Both the position numbers and the translations under genes were made by a program. From contig NZ_SFCC01000012.1 in assembly GCF_004214935.1 (NCBI RefSeq), positions 124,001 to 188,000 on the forward strand: a stretch of DNA of 64,000 nt, written 5' to 3'. Source of the DNA: Amycolatopsis suaedae. Lineage in GTDB: Bacteria; Actinomycetota; Actinomycetes; Mycobacteriales; Pseudonocardiaceae. The notes under the pieces were generated by a model. That model worked only from the letters and a program-made list of their open reading frames with translations. It searched no databases and was not told where the DNA came from. Positions 8,582 to 16,688 of this stretch are shown here, one piece after another (the first letter of the stretch is position 1; each line of letters begins with the position of its first letter).

Positions 8582-9084
8582 GGCAGGAACCCCGCCGCCG
8601 GCACGGCGTCGTCGCTGTCGACGAGCCGGACGACCTTCAGCGCGATCCGGTCGCCCGCCGGGTCCCCCGCCGACAGGCGGATCCGGTGCACGAGGTCGGC
8701 GGCCCAGATGTCGTGCCGCCCCCGTTTGTAGGCGATCAGCACCTGTGCCGACCGCAGCACGACCTCGTCGTCGGCGACCGACTCCGGCACGAACCGCGAC
8801 ACGGTGCGGACGGTGCGCGCGGCGTCCACGGCGGCGATGGCGTAGCCCTCGGTCATCCGGTTCACCCGCAGCCGCCGCATCCGGGCGTCGTCGTAGACCA
8901 TGTTGAGCGACGCGGCGAAGTCGGTGGCGTCGCGGTCGATCGGGACGACGTAGATCCCGTCTCCGGTGAACAGCTCGTTCCAGGCGGCGTAGTCCGGGCG
9001 GTCGAGCAGTTCGGCCTCCCGCCAGACGAGTTCGACCGCCCTGGCCACCCGGCGGTCGGTCAGGGACAGCGCGGTCTCAGGCAT
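8578..9084 (-). CDS. iacD: Aromatic-ring-hydroxylating dioxygenase beta subunit (IacD-like)
   Basis: The 168-residue protein has the cystatin/NTF2-like fold of Rieske oxygenase small subunits: an N-terminal helix with the pattern 'VARAVELVWREAELLDRPDY', W-x-x-L-F-x-x-D-G-x-Y, and a central R-x-x-R-x-x-R stretch. Its role is structural, supporting the alpha subunit hexamer. It overlaps the alpha subunit gene by 8 bp and the SDR gene by 4 bp, consistent with co-translation. The iac assignment comes from the neighbours. Confidence 0.8.
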   Translation of the reverse strand: MPETALSLTDRRVARAVELVWREAELLDRPDYAAWNELFTGDGIYVVPIDRDATDFAASLNMVYDDARMRRLRVNRMTEGYAIAAVDAARTVRTVSRFVPESVADDEVVLRSAQVLIAYKRGRHDIWAADLVHRIRLSAGDPAGDRIALKVVRLVDSDDAVPAAGFLP

Positions 9085-10342
9085 CGCTCATCATCCGCTT
9101 CCACTCGCCGTAGGCGGCACGCATTCCGGTCTCGTCGGTGACGTGGGAGGTCGGCAGGCCCCGCGGATCCGTTGCCTGCCTGGCCATTCCGCGGTTGACC
9201 AGGATCGCCATGTCCGGCGCGGCCCGCACCCCGCGCTGGACCCGGTCCCAGCCTTCGGCGTCGTCGGGTGTGCCGAACCCGAACGGTCCCTGGAAGTGCT
9301 CGTGGATGCGCAGCCGTTCCCGGTTGACCACGTCGAGTTCGGGCGGGCCGTCCGGGCCGATCGCGATGTGCTCGATCTCGGTCTCGTCCACCGCGACCGG
9401 GCGCAGCACCCGCAGGAACGACGAGGACAGCGACACGTTCGGGAACAGGTTGAGGTTGAACCCGGTGCCGTGCATGGCCCGCACCAGTTTGCGCACGGTG
9501 GCCGGATCGAGCGTCTGCGACAGTTCCGCGGCGATGCCCGCGAAGCGGGACGGCAACGGCTCGCTGCCGTCGTCGACGTCCAGATCGGAGTGCCCGGGCA
9601 CCATCCGCATGACGCTGTGGCCGTTGCCCAGATCGTGGGTGACCGCGGCGGGATCGGTCATGAACGACATCATGTCCGCGGTCTCGGCATCGACCGAGGC
9701 CATCCAGGACCGGTGCACGATCGGGAAGTGGTAGCCGTCGGTCGTGTTCTCCAGCTGGATCTTCCAGTTGCCCCGGTAGCGGAACCGGTGCCTGCCCAGG
9801 ACCTTGACCGGGTAACCGCCGCCCTGCTTGAAGAACCGGTCGATCCACGGAACGGCCTCACCGAGGAAGTCCGCCAGCGGCTCGCCGTCCCCGGCGAGGG
9901 TCGCGAACACCATGCCGCCGCAGACCTCGGTGCGCACCCGGTGCAGCGACAGCTCCCGCCGGTCGAACACGCCGTCGTAGCCCTGCGGGTAGGGCACCCC
10001 GCGCAGGGTTCCGTCCAGGCCGTAGGACCAGGCGTGGTACGGGCAGGTGAACCCGTTGGCCCGGCCCGAGGGCTTCTCGCACAGGCTCGCGCCGCGGTGC
10101 CTGCAGCGGTTGAGCAGCGTGTGCAGGACGCCCTGGCGGTCGCGGGTCACGATCACCGGCTGGCGGCCGATGTGCGCGGTCTTGAAGGTGCCCGGCTCCG
10201 GCAGCTCGCTCTCGTGCGCGACCCACACCCAGGTGCGTTCGAAGATGCCGGTGAGCTCACGCTCGAAGATCTCCGGGTCGGTGTAGAGCCGGCCGGCGAC
10301 CCGGTCCGGGGACACCAGGTCGCCGGGGGAATGCTCGGTCAT
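9077..10342 (-). CDS. iacC: Rieske non-heme iron oxygenase alpha subunit (IacC-like)
   Basis: The 421-residue protein has a Rieske [2Fe-2S] motif with Cys80-x-His82 and Cys100-x2-His103, and a catalytic domain carrying the mononuclear iron site (NTTDGYHFPIVH gives the two His; a downstream Asp is expected as third ligand). It needs electrons from a reductase and sometimes a ferredoxin. No ferredoxin gene is adjacent, although iacF is part of the proteobacterial cluster. The start at 10342 is chosen because upstream residues belong to the next gene in another frame and the Rieske N-terminus begins at a normal distance. In iac clusters this enzyme oxidises the indole-derived ring. Confidence 0.85.
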   Translation of the reverse strand: MTEHSPGDLVSPDRVAGRLYTDPEIFERELTGIFERTWVWVAHESELPEPGTFKTAHIGRQPVIVTRDRQGVLHTLLNRCRHRGASLCEKPSGRANGFTCPYHAWSYGLDGTLRGVPYPQGYDGVFDRRELSLHRVRTEVCGGMVFATLAGDGEPLADFLGEAVPWIDRFFKQGGGYPVKVLGRHRFRYRGNWKIQLENTTDGYHFPIVHRSWMASVDAETADMMSFMTDPAAVTHDLGNGHSVMRMVPGHSDLDVDDGSEPLPSRFAGIAAELSQTLDPATVRKLVRAMHGTGFNLNLFPNVSLSSSFLRVLRPVAVDETEIEHIAIGPDGPPELDVVNRERLRIHEHFQGPFGFGTPDDAEGWDRVQRGVRAAPDMAILVNRGMARQATDPRGLPTSHVTDETGMRAAYGEWKRMMSDA

Positions 10343-10356
10343 CGGGTGCTCCCTGC

Positions 10357-10734
10357 TCAGTCGGGAAGGGTGACGTCCTCGCGGACGGTGAGCGCGCGGC
10401 CGATGCGGGCCTCGATCCTGGCGAACTTCCACAGCTTGAACTCGGTGCCGCCGACGCCGGTGGTGCGCAGCAGGTTGCAGGCCGCCTTGACGGTCTCCTG
10501 CGTGTCGACGTCGGCGAGCAGGTAGCAGGTCCACGGCCAGCCCTCGGACGGGCCGACCATGTGCGAGTCGTCGTCGAAGTCGCCGATGAAGTCCACCCCG
10601 GGCAGGGCCTTGAGCTGGCCGGTCATCGAGACGAACGCCTGCCAGACGTCGCCGGCGGTGATGCCGTCCCTGGGCAGGTCGAAGAAGTTCTGGTTGATGC
10701 CGATGCAGAACAGCACCCGCAGTGGCTGGTTCAT
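10357..10734 (-). CDS. iacB: IacB-like small protein
   Basis: This soluble protein of about 125 residues has no obvious enzymatic motif. It looks like a ferredoxin-fold, EthD-type alpha+beta protein with a conserved aromatic patch (GWPWTCYLLADVD). It sits exactly where iacB lies in indole-acetate clusters, between the flavin monooxygenase and the Rieske alpha subunit, with the same size class. ATG 10734 is chosen because GAGGGGAG ends 5 nt upstream. IacB is needed for the pathway in proteobacteria, but its reaction is less well defined than those of IacA and IacE. The family link is from recollection of context and size, not an alignment. Confidence 0.65.
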   Translation of the reverse strand: MNQPLRVLFCIGINQNFFDLPRDGITAGDVWQAFVSMTGQLKALPGVDFIGDFDDDSHMVGPSEGWPWTCYLLADVDTQETVKAACNLLRTTGVGGTEFKLWKFARIEARIGRALTVREDVTLPD

Positions 10735-10748
10735 GGAACTCCCCTCGC

Positions 10749-11855
10749 TCAACGGAAACCGGGCGTCGTGGGTGGCAGTCCCATGAGGACGGCGCCTGCG
10801 GCGTCGTACATCGCGGGACCGAGGAAGGCGTGCTGCTTGGGGACCAGCGCGTCACCGAGCAGCAGCTGCAGCGGGTGGTCGTTGTTGATCGCGGCGGTTC
10901 CGGAGACCTCGACCAGCCTGGCGACGACATCGGACGACGTCCGCGCCAGGTGCGCCGCGGCGAGCCGGAGGTGGGCGTTCTGCTCGTCGCTGACGTCGTC
11001 GCCGGCGACGACGGTGTCCCACACCTCGTGGCTGAGGTCGTAGAACCAGGACCGGGCCGAGCGCAGCTCCGCCTCGGCGGTGGCGACCGCGGCGCGGTAG
11101 TACGCCCGGTCGGCCAGCTTGGGCGCGCCGGTCACCCCGGCGTACCCGGCACCGGTTTCCTCGGCGTGGTTCAGCGCGGCCCGCGCGACACCGGCGCCGA
11201 CGACGGCGAGAACCTGTGCCGCGTAGGCGATGGTCGGATAGCGGTACAGCGGCTCGTCAACGGTGGGTGCTCCGCCGCGGACGAACGTCCACTCCCTCGG
11301 CACCTCGACGCCCCGGACGACCAGGTCGAACGACCCGGTGCCACGCATGCCGACGACGTCCCAGTCCCGCACGATCTCCACCTGCTCCGGCCGCAGCAGC
11401 GCGACCCGCGGCTTGCCTGCGGTGGAGTCGTCGCCGGGAATGCCCACGCCGAGCACGTCGGCCGCCATGCAGCCGCTGGCGAACTTCCAGCGGCCCTCGA
11501 CCAGGAACCCGTCCCCGGTCGGCTCGGCGGGCTGCACCGGGAACAGGCCACCGGCGAAGACGACGTCCGGGCCGTCCCGGTACAGCTCGGCCTGGGTCTG
11601 CGGGGGCAGTGCGGCCAGGTAGATCAGGCCCGAGCCGAAGCTGGCCACCCAGCCGGCCGAGCCGTCGACGACCGAGATGCGCTCGATGCGGTCGAGGAAC
11701 TCCGCGGGTGGCAGCGGTTCGCCGCCGAACTTCGCCGGGGTGGCCGCGCGGTAGAGGCCCGTCTCCTTGAGGCGGTCGACGAAGTCCCTTGGCACGTAAC
11801 GCTGCTCGCGGAACTCCGCCCGCCGCCGGGCGAGCTCCGCCAGTACGGCGTCCAT
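10749..11855 (-). CDS. iacA: Flavin-dependent monooxygenase of acyl-CoA dehydrogenase fold (IacA-like)
   Basis: The 368-residue protein has the acyl-CoA dehydrogenase fold used by group D two-component monooxygenases (HsaA, HpaB-like, IacA). It has an N-terminal helical domain, a beta domain with W-K-F-A-S-G-C and G-M-R-G-T-G-S flavin-binding motifs, and a C-terminal helical bundle. Such enzymes take reduced flavin from a separate reductase; the gene at 13524-14027 can supply it. In iac clusters IacA starts indole-3-acetate degradation by hydroxylating the indole ring. It is the first gene of the minus-strand operon, with GAGGAG upstream of the ATG, and is divergent from the sensor kinase gene. 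Confidence 0.8.
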   Translation of the reverse strand: MDAVLAELARRRAEFREQRYVPRDFVDRLKETGLYRAATPAKFGGEPLPPAEFLDRIERISVVDGSAGWVASFGSGLIYLAALPPQTQAELYRDGPDVVFAGGLFPVQPAEPTGDGFLVEGRWKFASGCMAADVLGVGIPGDDSTAGKPRVALLRPEQVEIVRDWDVVGMRGTGSFDLVVRGVEVPREWTFVRGGAPTVDEPLYRYPTIAYAAQVLAVVGAGVARAALNHAEETGAGYAGVTGAPKLADRAYYRAAVATAEAELRSARSWFYDLSHEVWDTVVAGDDVSDEQNAHLRLAAAHLARTSSDVVARLVEVSGTAAINNDHPLQLLLGDALVPKQHAFLGPAMYDAAGAVLMGLPPTTPGFR

Positions 11856-11933
11856 CTGCTGCTCCTCGCGTCGGGTGTCCCCCGCACGGTACGAATCCGG
11901 CGCGGGTCACGGAATCGGTATTGCCTCTGCCCG

Positions 11934-11951
11934 CGTAGGGGATTCCTTCAG
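11934..11951. promoter_or_regulatory. 18-bp element in the iacA/kinase divergent promoter, copy 1
   Basis: CGTAGGGGATTCCTTCAG lies 24 bp upstream of the TACGCT -10 hexamer (11976-11981) that would drive a leaderless kinase transcript from GTG 11988. It matches 14 of 18 positions with a second copy at 13450-13467. Its location also allows control of the divergent iacA operon. It is a candidate site for the FixJ-type regulator at 15488-16114. Confidence 0.5.
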
Positions 11952-11987
11952 TAGGTGCGGCCCGCGCACCCGCCCTACGCTGACGGG

Positions 11988-13454
11988 GTGCAGGCCGATC
12001 CGCGCGCCCCCGAGCTGATCACGGACGACTTCGTGGCGATGATGAACGCCACCCGGACGTGTGTACTCCTCCACGACGCCGCGACCAAGAACATCCTGTG
12101 GGCCAACCCGGCCGCCTGCGAGATGCTCGAGTGGACCGTCACCGAGCTGCGGCCGCTCAAGGCGAACCACATGAGCAGCTCGGCGCAGCAGTACGACCGG
12201 GTGATCGGCCGGGCGTGGCTGCAGGAAGCCGTCGACAAGGGCGCCAGCCGGATCGAGTGGCACTACCGCAGCAGGTCCGGCCGGGTGATCCCGACCGACG
12301 CGCTGGCCGTCCGCGTCGAACTGGCCCAGGGGCCCGCGGTGATGGTGCAGTTCCGCGACATCGAACGGGAGCAGCGGATCGAACGCGAGCTGCGGCGCAC
12401 CACGTCCTATGTCGACGCGCTGGCCCACCACACCTCGACGGCCGCGCTCATGCTCGACGCGGACGGCGCGCTGCGGTTCGCCACCGACACGGCCGCCACC
12501 CTGCTCGGCGCGGACCCGACCGAGCCGCTCGGGCCGCTGACCGGCTACGGCAGGCTGCGCCTGGACGGCCGTCCGGCGACGTGGGAGCAGGCCGTGACGC
12601 GGGCCGACCCGGTGGCCGCGGTCGGGCTGGAGGTTCCCCGCGGCGACGGCGACCCGGTGTGGCTGGAAGGCAGCCTGGAACGGCTGCGGCAGGCCGACGG
12701 CGACGCGCTGCTGATGATCCTGCACGACGTCTCCGACCGGGTACACCAGGAAGTGCGCAGGGAACGCGAGCTGCACCGGGAGAACTACCTGGCCCGCTAC
12801 ACCGCGATGGGCGACATGGCGATGGCGATTGCGCACGAGCTCGGCCAGCCGCTGTCGGCAGCGGGCAACTTCCTGGCCGGGCTGCGGGCCCGCGCCGGCG
12901 CGCTGGCGGTGGCAGGCGAGCTGGGCTACGGCATCGACAGCGCGGTCCGCCAGATCGAGCGGGCCAGCGCGATCGTCGCGTCGGTGCGGGCGTTCGTCGG
13001 TCACCTCGAACACGTCCACCAGGAGGTGGACCTGGGCGAGATCGTCGAGGAATGCCTGTACTTCGTGCGGCTGCGCGCCGAGCCGGCCGGGGTGCTGGTG
13101 ACGGTCCGGCACGACGGGCCGGTGCGGGTGCGCTGCGAGCGCGTGCTCACCGGGCAGGTCGTGCTCAACCTCTGTTTCAACGCGATCGACGAGCTGGCGG
13201 CCTGCGACCCGGCGCGGCGGCGGCTCACGATCACCACCCGGACCGAGGACGGCCGCGGCGTCCTCACCGTCGACGACGAGGGCCGCGGCCTGCCCGCCGA
13301 CCCGTTCGCCGGGTCGTTCACCGCCAAGGAACACGGCAGCGGCATCGGGCTGGCGCTGAGCTACCGGATCATCACCCGCCAGCACGGCACCATCTGGGCA
13401 CAGCGGCGCGACGAGGGCGGCTCGCGGTTCGGCTTCACCCTGCCCCTGGCGTAG
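11988..13454 (+). CDS. PAS-domain sensor histidine kinase of the iac-like cluster
   Basis: The 488-residue soluble kinase has an N-terminal PAS domain (about 14-110), a second degenerate PAS-like region (about 130-235), a HisKA domain with phospho-acceptor His283 in AIAHELGQPL, and an HATPase_c domain with N box (CFNAIDELA) and a G box (SGIGLALSY). No membrane segment is present, so it probably senses an intracellular aromatic ligand or redox state. The architecture resembles StyS/TodS/FixL-type kinases, whose partners are FixJ-type regulators; the only one nearby is at 15488-16114. GTG 11988 has TACGCT 6 nt upstream (leaderless); GTG 11955 is the longer alternative. Confidence 0.88.
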   Translation: MQADPRAPELITDDFVAMMNATRTCVLLHDAATKNILWANPAACEMLEWTVTELRPLKANHMSSSAQQYDRVIGRAWLQEAVDKGASRIEWHYRSRSGRVIPTDALAVRVELAQGPAVMVQFRDIEREQRIERELRRTTSYVDALAHHTSTAALMLDADGALRFATDTAATLLGADPTEPLGPLTGYGRLRLDGRPATWEQAVTRADPVAAVGLEVPRGDGDPVWLEGSLERLRQADGDALLMILHDVSDRVHQEVRRERELHRENYLARYTAMGDMAMAIAHELGQPLSAAGNFLAGLRARAGALAVAGELGYGIDSAVRQIERASAIVASVRAFVGHLEHVHQEVDLGEIVEECLYFVRLRAEPAGVLVTVRHDGPVRVRCERVLTGQVVLNLCFNAIDELAACDPARRRLTITTRTEDGRGVLTVDDEGRGLPADPFAGSFTAKEHGSGIGLALSYRIITRQHGTIWAQRRDEGGSRFGFTLPLA

Positions 13455-13467
13455 GGGAAATCCTCAG
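13450..13467. promoter_or_regulatory. 18-bp element before the flavin reductase gene, copy 2
   Basis: CGTAGGGGAAATCCTCAG overlaps the kinase stop codon and lies 44 bp upstream of the TAGGCT -10 hexamer of the next gene. Compared with copy 1, the distance from element to -10 differs by 20 bp, about two helical turns, so a protein bound at both sites would face the polymerase the same way. Confidence 0.5.
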
Positions 13468-13523
13468 CCGCGGCGGTGTTACTCACGATGCCCCGGCGCC
13501 CGCGCACGCCGTAGGCTTTCCCC

Positions 13524-14027
13524 GTGCCCGAGCCGACCCGGACCCAGCTGGAGTTCCGCTCCGCGATGGCGAACCTGTCCGCCGCGGTGAACGTGATCAC
13601 CACCGACGGGCCGCACGGCCGCGCCGGGCTGACCGTCAGCGCGGCCTGCTCGGTGACCGACTCGCCGCCGACGATGCTGGTCTGCGTCAACCGGTCGGCC
13701 CGCTCGCACGGCGTCCTGCTGGCCAACGGGCGGGTGTGCGTCAACGTGCTCGGCGCCGAACACGAGGACCTGGCCCGCTACTTCGCGGGCGGGGCGGGCG
13801 TGCCACCCGCGCAGCGGTTCACCGACGGCCGGTGGGACCTGGACACCGAGGGCGTCCCGGTGCTGCGGGACGCCCTCGCCTCGGTGGTCGGCCGGATCGT
13901 GGCCGAGCAGACCCAGGGGTCGCACTCGGTGCTGTTCGTCGAGGTCGACACGGTGCCCGAGCCGGCAACCGACAGCGGTGCGCTGGTCTACTTCCAGCGC
14001 CGGTACCACAACCTGGCGGCGTCGTGA
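13524..14027 (+). CDS. iacG: Flavin reductase, DIM6/NTAB type (IacG-like)
   Basis: The 167-residue protein belongs to the flavin_reduct domain family (HpaC/ActVB/NTAB). It has the typical start F-R-x-A-M-x-x-L-x-x-x-V-x-V-I-T-T-D-G-x-x-G-R-x-G-L-T-V-S-A, a central P-P-T-M-L-V-C-V-N flavin-binding stretch and a G-R-V-C-V-N-V-L segment. It would pass reduced FMN/FAD to the IacA-like monooxygenase. GTG 13524 is preceded by TAGGCT with a 6-nt gap, indicating a leaderless transcript. It is coupled (GTGA overlap) to a small gene and then to an amidase. Confidence 0.85.
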   Translation: MPEPTRTQLEFRSAMANLSAAVNVITTDGPHGRAGLTVSAACSVTDSPPTMLVCVNRSARSHGVLLANGRVCVNVLGAEHEDLARYFAGGAGVPPAQRFTDGRWDLDTEGVPVLRDALASVVGRIVAEQTQGSHSVLFVEVDTVPEPATDSGALVYFQRRYHNLAAS

Positions 14028-14281
14028 ACCGGATGACGCTCACCTGCTACAACGACACCCACGGCTACGGCTGGCGGCACGTCGACCTGTTCGTCCACGA
14101 CGCCGGGGGACGCGAGCTGAGCTGGGTGCACTGGCAGGTGCCCGAGGACGGCCCGGAGGCCGCCGACGCGGTGACCGCCGAGGTCGAGCCGCTGCTGCGG
14201 CGCACGTCCGAGTGGCGGCACGGGGTGAGCGAGAGCGGGATGGACTACTGGGTGGCCGACGCCGAATGGGCGCGGCCGTGA
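14024..14281 (+). CDS. Small protein between flavin reductase and amidase, function unknown
   Basis: This acidic 85-residue protein reads from GTG 14024, which overlaps the flavin reductase stop (GTGA); ATG 14033 is the alternative. It is rich in Trp, His and Tyr (HGYGWRHVDLFVHD, SWVHWQV, SGMDYWVADAEW) and has no signal peptide or membrane segment. I do not recognise the family. Coupling on both sides (it ends in GTGA with the amidase) argues that it is a real gene and functions in the same pathway, perhaps as an accessory subunit. Confidence 0.65.
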   Translation: MNRMTLTCYNDTHGYGWRHVDLFVHDAGGRELSWVHWQVPEDGPEAADAVTAEVEPLLRRTSEWRHGVSESGMDYWVADAEWARP

Positions 14282-15498
14282 CCGGGCCGTGGTCGCTGCG
14301 TGAGCTGGCCGGCGAACTCGCCCGCGGCACGATCACGCCGGCCGAGGCCGTCGCCCGGTCCCGCGCCCGCATCGCCGGGACCGACGCCGCGCTGCACGCG
14401 TGGGTCGCCCAGGATCCCGGCGCGCCCGGCGGGATCCCGCTCGGCGTGAAGGACATCATCGACCTGGCCGGCCTCCCGACCCGCTGCGGCAGCGTCCTGC
14501 GGGCGGACGCCACGCCGGCGCGGGCCGACGCGGCGATCGTCACCGCCTGGCGCCGGGCCGGCGCGGCACCGGTCGGCAAGACCGCCACCACCGAGTTCGC
14601 CTACTTCGCCCCCGGGCCCACCGGCAATCCGGCGGCGCCCGGCCACACCCCGGGCGGCTCGTCGAGCGGGTCGGCCGCGGCCGTCGCGGCCGGGCAGGTG
14701 CCGCTGGCCCTGGGCACGCAGACCGCCGGCTCGGTGACCAGGCCCGCGGCGTTCTGCGGGGTGGCGTCGCTGGTGTTCAGCCACGGCCGGTTCCCGATGG
14801 ACGGGGTCACCGCACTCAGCCCGAGCCTGGACAGCCACGGCGTGTTCGCCGCCCGGGTCGCCGATCTCGCCCTGGCGTGGTCGATGCTGACCGGCGAGCC
14901 CGAGCCCGGCCCCGGCCGTCCACCCCGGCTGCTGGCCTGGACGGCGGTGCCGCTCGGGGTCGTCGGCACGGAGATGTCCGGCGCGCTGGCCGCCGCCCGG
15001 CGGAGGCTGACCGAGGCGGGCGCGGTGGTCGACGACTTCCCCGACGAGCGGCTGATCGCCGAGGTCACCGCCGCCCACGCGGTGGTGATGGCCTACGAGG
15101 CCGCCCGCGAGCGGGCCGCCGAGCTGGCCGACCGGGACCGGCTGAGCCCGCAGCTGACCGGGCTGCTGGACACCGGCGCGGCGACCCCGGACGGCGACTA
15201 CCAGGCCGCGCGGGAGGTCGTCGCCGCGGCCCGGCCCCGGGTGGCGGACCTGCTGGCGTCCTACGACGCCATGCTGGGCCCGGCCGCCCCGGGCCCGGCT
15301 CCGGCCGGGCTGGCGGCGACCGGCGACCCGGCGGTCAGCCGGGCGTGGCAGGCGCTGGGGCTGCCCGCGGCGGGCGTGCCGGGCCTGGTCACCGCGGCGG
15401 GGCTGCCGCTCGGGCTCCAGCTCGTCGGCCCGGCGGGCGGCGAGCCCGCGCTGCTCGGAGTCGCGTGCTGGGCGGAGGCCGCGCTCGTCAGACCGTGA
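14278..15498 (+). CDS. iacH: Amidase-signature family hydrolase (IacH-like)
   Basis: The 406-residue amidase-signature enzyme has the Ser-cisSer-Lys triad visible: Lys in LGVKDIID, the Gly/Ser-rich stretch TPGGSSSGSAAAVAAG, and the nucleophile Ser in QTAGSVTRPA. Family members hydrolyse C-N amide bonds; in iac clusters IacH acts on a ring-opened amide or lactam intermediate. GTG 14278 overlaps the previous stop (GTGA); ATG 14266 is an alternative start. The gene overlaps the convergent response-regulator gene by 11 bp at its 3' end. Confidence 0.8.
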   Translation: MTGPWSLRELAGELARGTITPAEAVARSRARIAGTDAALHAWVAQDPGAPGGIPLGVKDIIDLAGLPTRCGSVLRADATPARADAAIVTAWRRAGAAPVGKTATTEFAYFAPGPTGNPAAPGHTPGGSSSGSAAAVAAGQVPLALGTQTAGSVTRPAAFCGVASLVFSHGRFPMDGVTALSPSLDSHGVFAARVADLALAWSMLTGEPEPGPGRPPRLLAWTAVPLGVVGTEMSGALAAARRRLTEAGAVVDDFPDERLIAEVTAAHAVVMAYEAARERAAELADRDRLSPQLTGLLDTGAATPDGDYQAAREVVAAARPRVADLLASYDAMLGPAAPGPAPAGLAATGDPAVSRAWQALGLPAAGVPGLVTAAGLPLGLQLVGPAGGEPALLGVACWAEAALVRP

Positions 15499-16114
15499 CC
15501 TGGTGGACCAGGACGTCCCGGACGAGTGCGCCGAGGCTGTCCGCTCCGGTCTTCGCCTTGATCCGGGCGCGGTGGACGTCGATGGTCTTCACGCTGGCGC
15601 TCAGCCGCCGCGCGATGTGCTGGCTGGGCAGTCCCTCGACGACCAGCCGGAGTACCTCGCGTTCCCGTGGTGTCAGCGTGCCGATGCGGCGCTGGACGTC
15701 CTGCCTGCGGGCGTGCTCGGCGAACCGCTCGCGGGCCTCGATCAGCTGCTGCTGCACGACTTCGAGCATGCGCTGCGGCTGGTAGGGCTTTTCCAGGAAG
15801 TCGGCGGCGCCGCCTGCCATCGCGCGGACCGACATCGGGATGTCGCCGTGTGCCGAGCAGAAGATGACCGGCGCGGGGTGGCCGAGCTGCCGTAACCGCT
15901 CCTGCAGCCCGAACCCGCTGATCCCGGGCATGCGCACGTCGACGATGACCACCGCGGGCTCGTCCGGGTCGAACTCGGCGAGGAACGAGGCCGCGTCGGG
16001 GTAGGTGAGCGCCTGGACGCCCACGCTGTCGAGCAGGAAGACCAGCGACCGCCGCAGGTCCTCGTCGTCGTCGACGATGTGGACGACCGGCTCTGGCGAT
16101 CCCGGGGCTGCCAT
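15488..16114 (-). CDS. FixJ-type response regulator of the iac-like cluster
   Basis: The 208-residue protein has a receiver domain (VDDDED near residue 15, phospho-acceptor Asp59 in VVIVDVRMPG, Lys in FLEKPYQP) and a LuxR-type HTH (LTPREREVLRLVVEGLPSQHIARRL). The KPYQP-type linker region is typical of FixJ/StyR/TodT regulators. It is the third gene of a GntR, NTF2-like, regulator operon and lies 4 bp after the NTF2-like gene. The cognate kinase is probably the PAS kinase at 11988, separated by the flavin reductase/amidase genes. The CGTAGGGGA elements at 11934 and 13450 are candidate targets. Confidence 0.88.
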   Translation of the reverse strand: MAAPGSPEPVVHIVDDDEDLRRSLVFLLDSVGVQALTYPDAASFLAEFDPDEPAVVIVDVRMPGISGFGLQERLRQLGHPAPVIFCSAHGDIPMSVRAMAGGAADFLEKPYQPQRMLEVVQQQLIEARERFAEHARRQDVQRRIGTLTPREREVLRLVVEGLPSQHIARRLSASVKTIDVHRARIKAKTGADSLGALVRDVLVHQVTV

Positions 16115-16118
16115 GCGC

Positions 16119-16676
16119 TCATGGTCTCATCAACACCGACGCCGCCGGGTGATCACCGGGCCATGAGTGCGGCAGCGGCGCGACGAAGACGTTCTCGGTC
16201 CGGGTGCGGGTGATCTTCCAGCTGCCGCCGGTCCTGCGGAAGGCGTTGTTCAGCCTGCTCGACCGCAGCAGCGACCGGCCGTCGGAGAACAGCCAGGGCT
16301 GGACGTGGATCCACTGGCCGGTCGCCTCCTGCCCGGTGACGTGGATCTGTTCCGAGGTCAGGTAATGCGCGTTGAGCACCAGGGCGGGATCCCGCTTCTC
16401 GCCCCAGAACCGCTCGAAGTGCGCGCGGATGGCGGCGGCTCCCTCAGCGCGGCCGAACTGGCCGTCGTAGTACTCCCCCACGCCCTCCCAGACGGCGTCC
16501 TCGGTGTAGAGCTCCATGATCAGGTCGATCCGCCGCGCATCGTCCGTGACGCCGTACTCGGGGCAGGGGGTGTCGCACAGGAACACGTACCGGGCCTGCA
16601 GGCGGCGGATCTCGGCCTCGGCCTCGAGCACCTCGACCCGGCGCAGCAGGTCGGCAACCGTCGTCTCGATCGTCAT
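16119..16676 (-). CDS. SnoaL/NTF2-like protein
   Basis: The 185-residue protein has a SnoaL-like alpha+beta-barrel pattern: an N-terminal helix, RLQARYVFLCD, then R-I-D-L-I-M-E-L-Y-T-E-D-A-V-W, and a C-terminal strand ending W-K-I-T-R-T-R-T-E-N. Family members include scytalone-dehydratase-like enzymes, polyketide cyclases and ring-hydroxylating dioxygenase beta-like proteins. Here it lies between a GntR regulator and a FixJ-type regulator next to the iac-like genes. It might be the counterpart of IacI, but I cannot confirm that from sequence alone. Its catalytic residues are not clear. Confidence 0.75.
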   Translation of the reverse strand: MTIETTVADLLRRVEVLEAEAEIRRLQARYVFLCDTPCPEYGVTDDARRIDLIMELYTEDAVWEGVGEYYDGQFGRAEGAAAIRAHFERFWGEKRDPALVLNAHYLTSEQIHVTGQEATGQWIHVQPWLFSDGRSLLRSSRLNNAFRRTGGSWKITRTRTENVFVAPLPHSWPGDHPAASVLMRP

Positions 16677-16688
16677 GGGAACGGGACG

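Noticed and set aside
12059-14023. Long plus-strand frame overlapping the PAS kinase and flavin reductase genes
   Set aside because: Only its last 85 codons, from 14024, look like protein. The upstream part is an Arg/Gly/Ala-rich shadow of the kinase and reductase frames.
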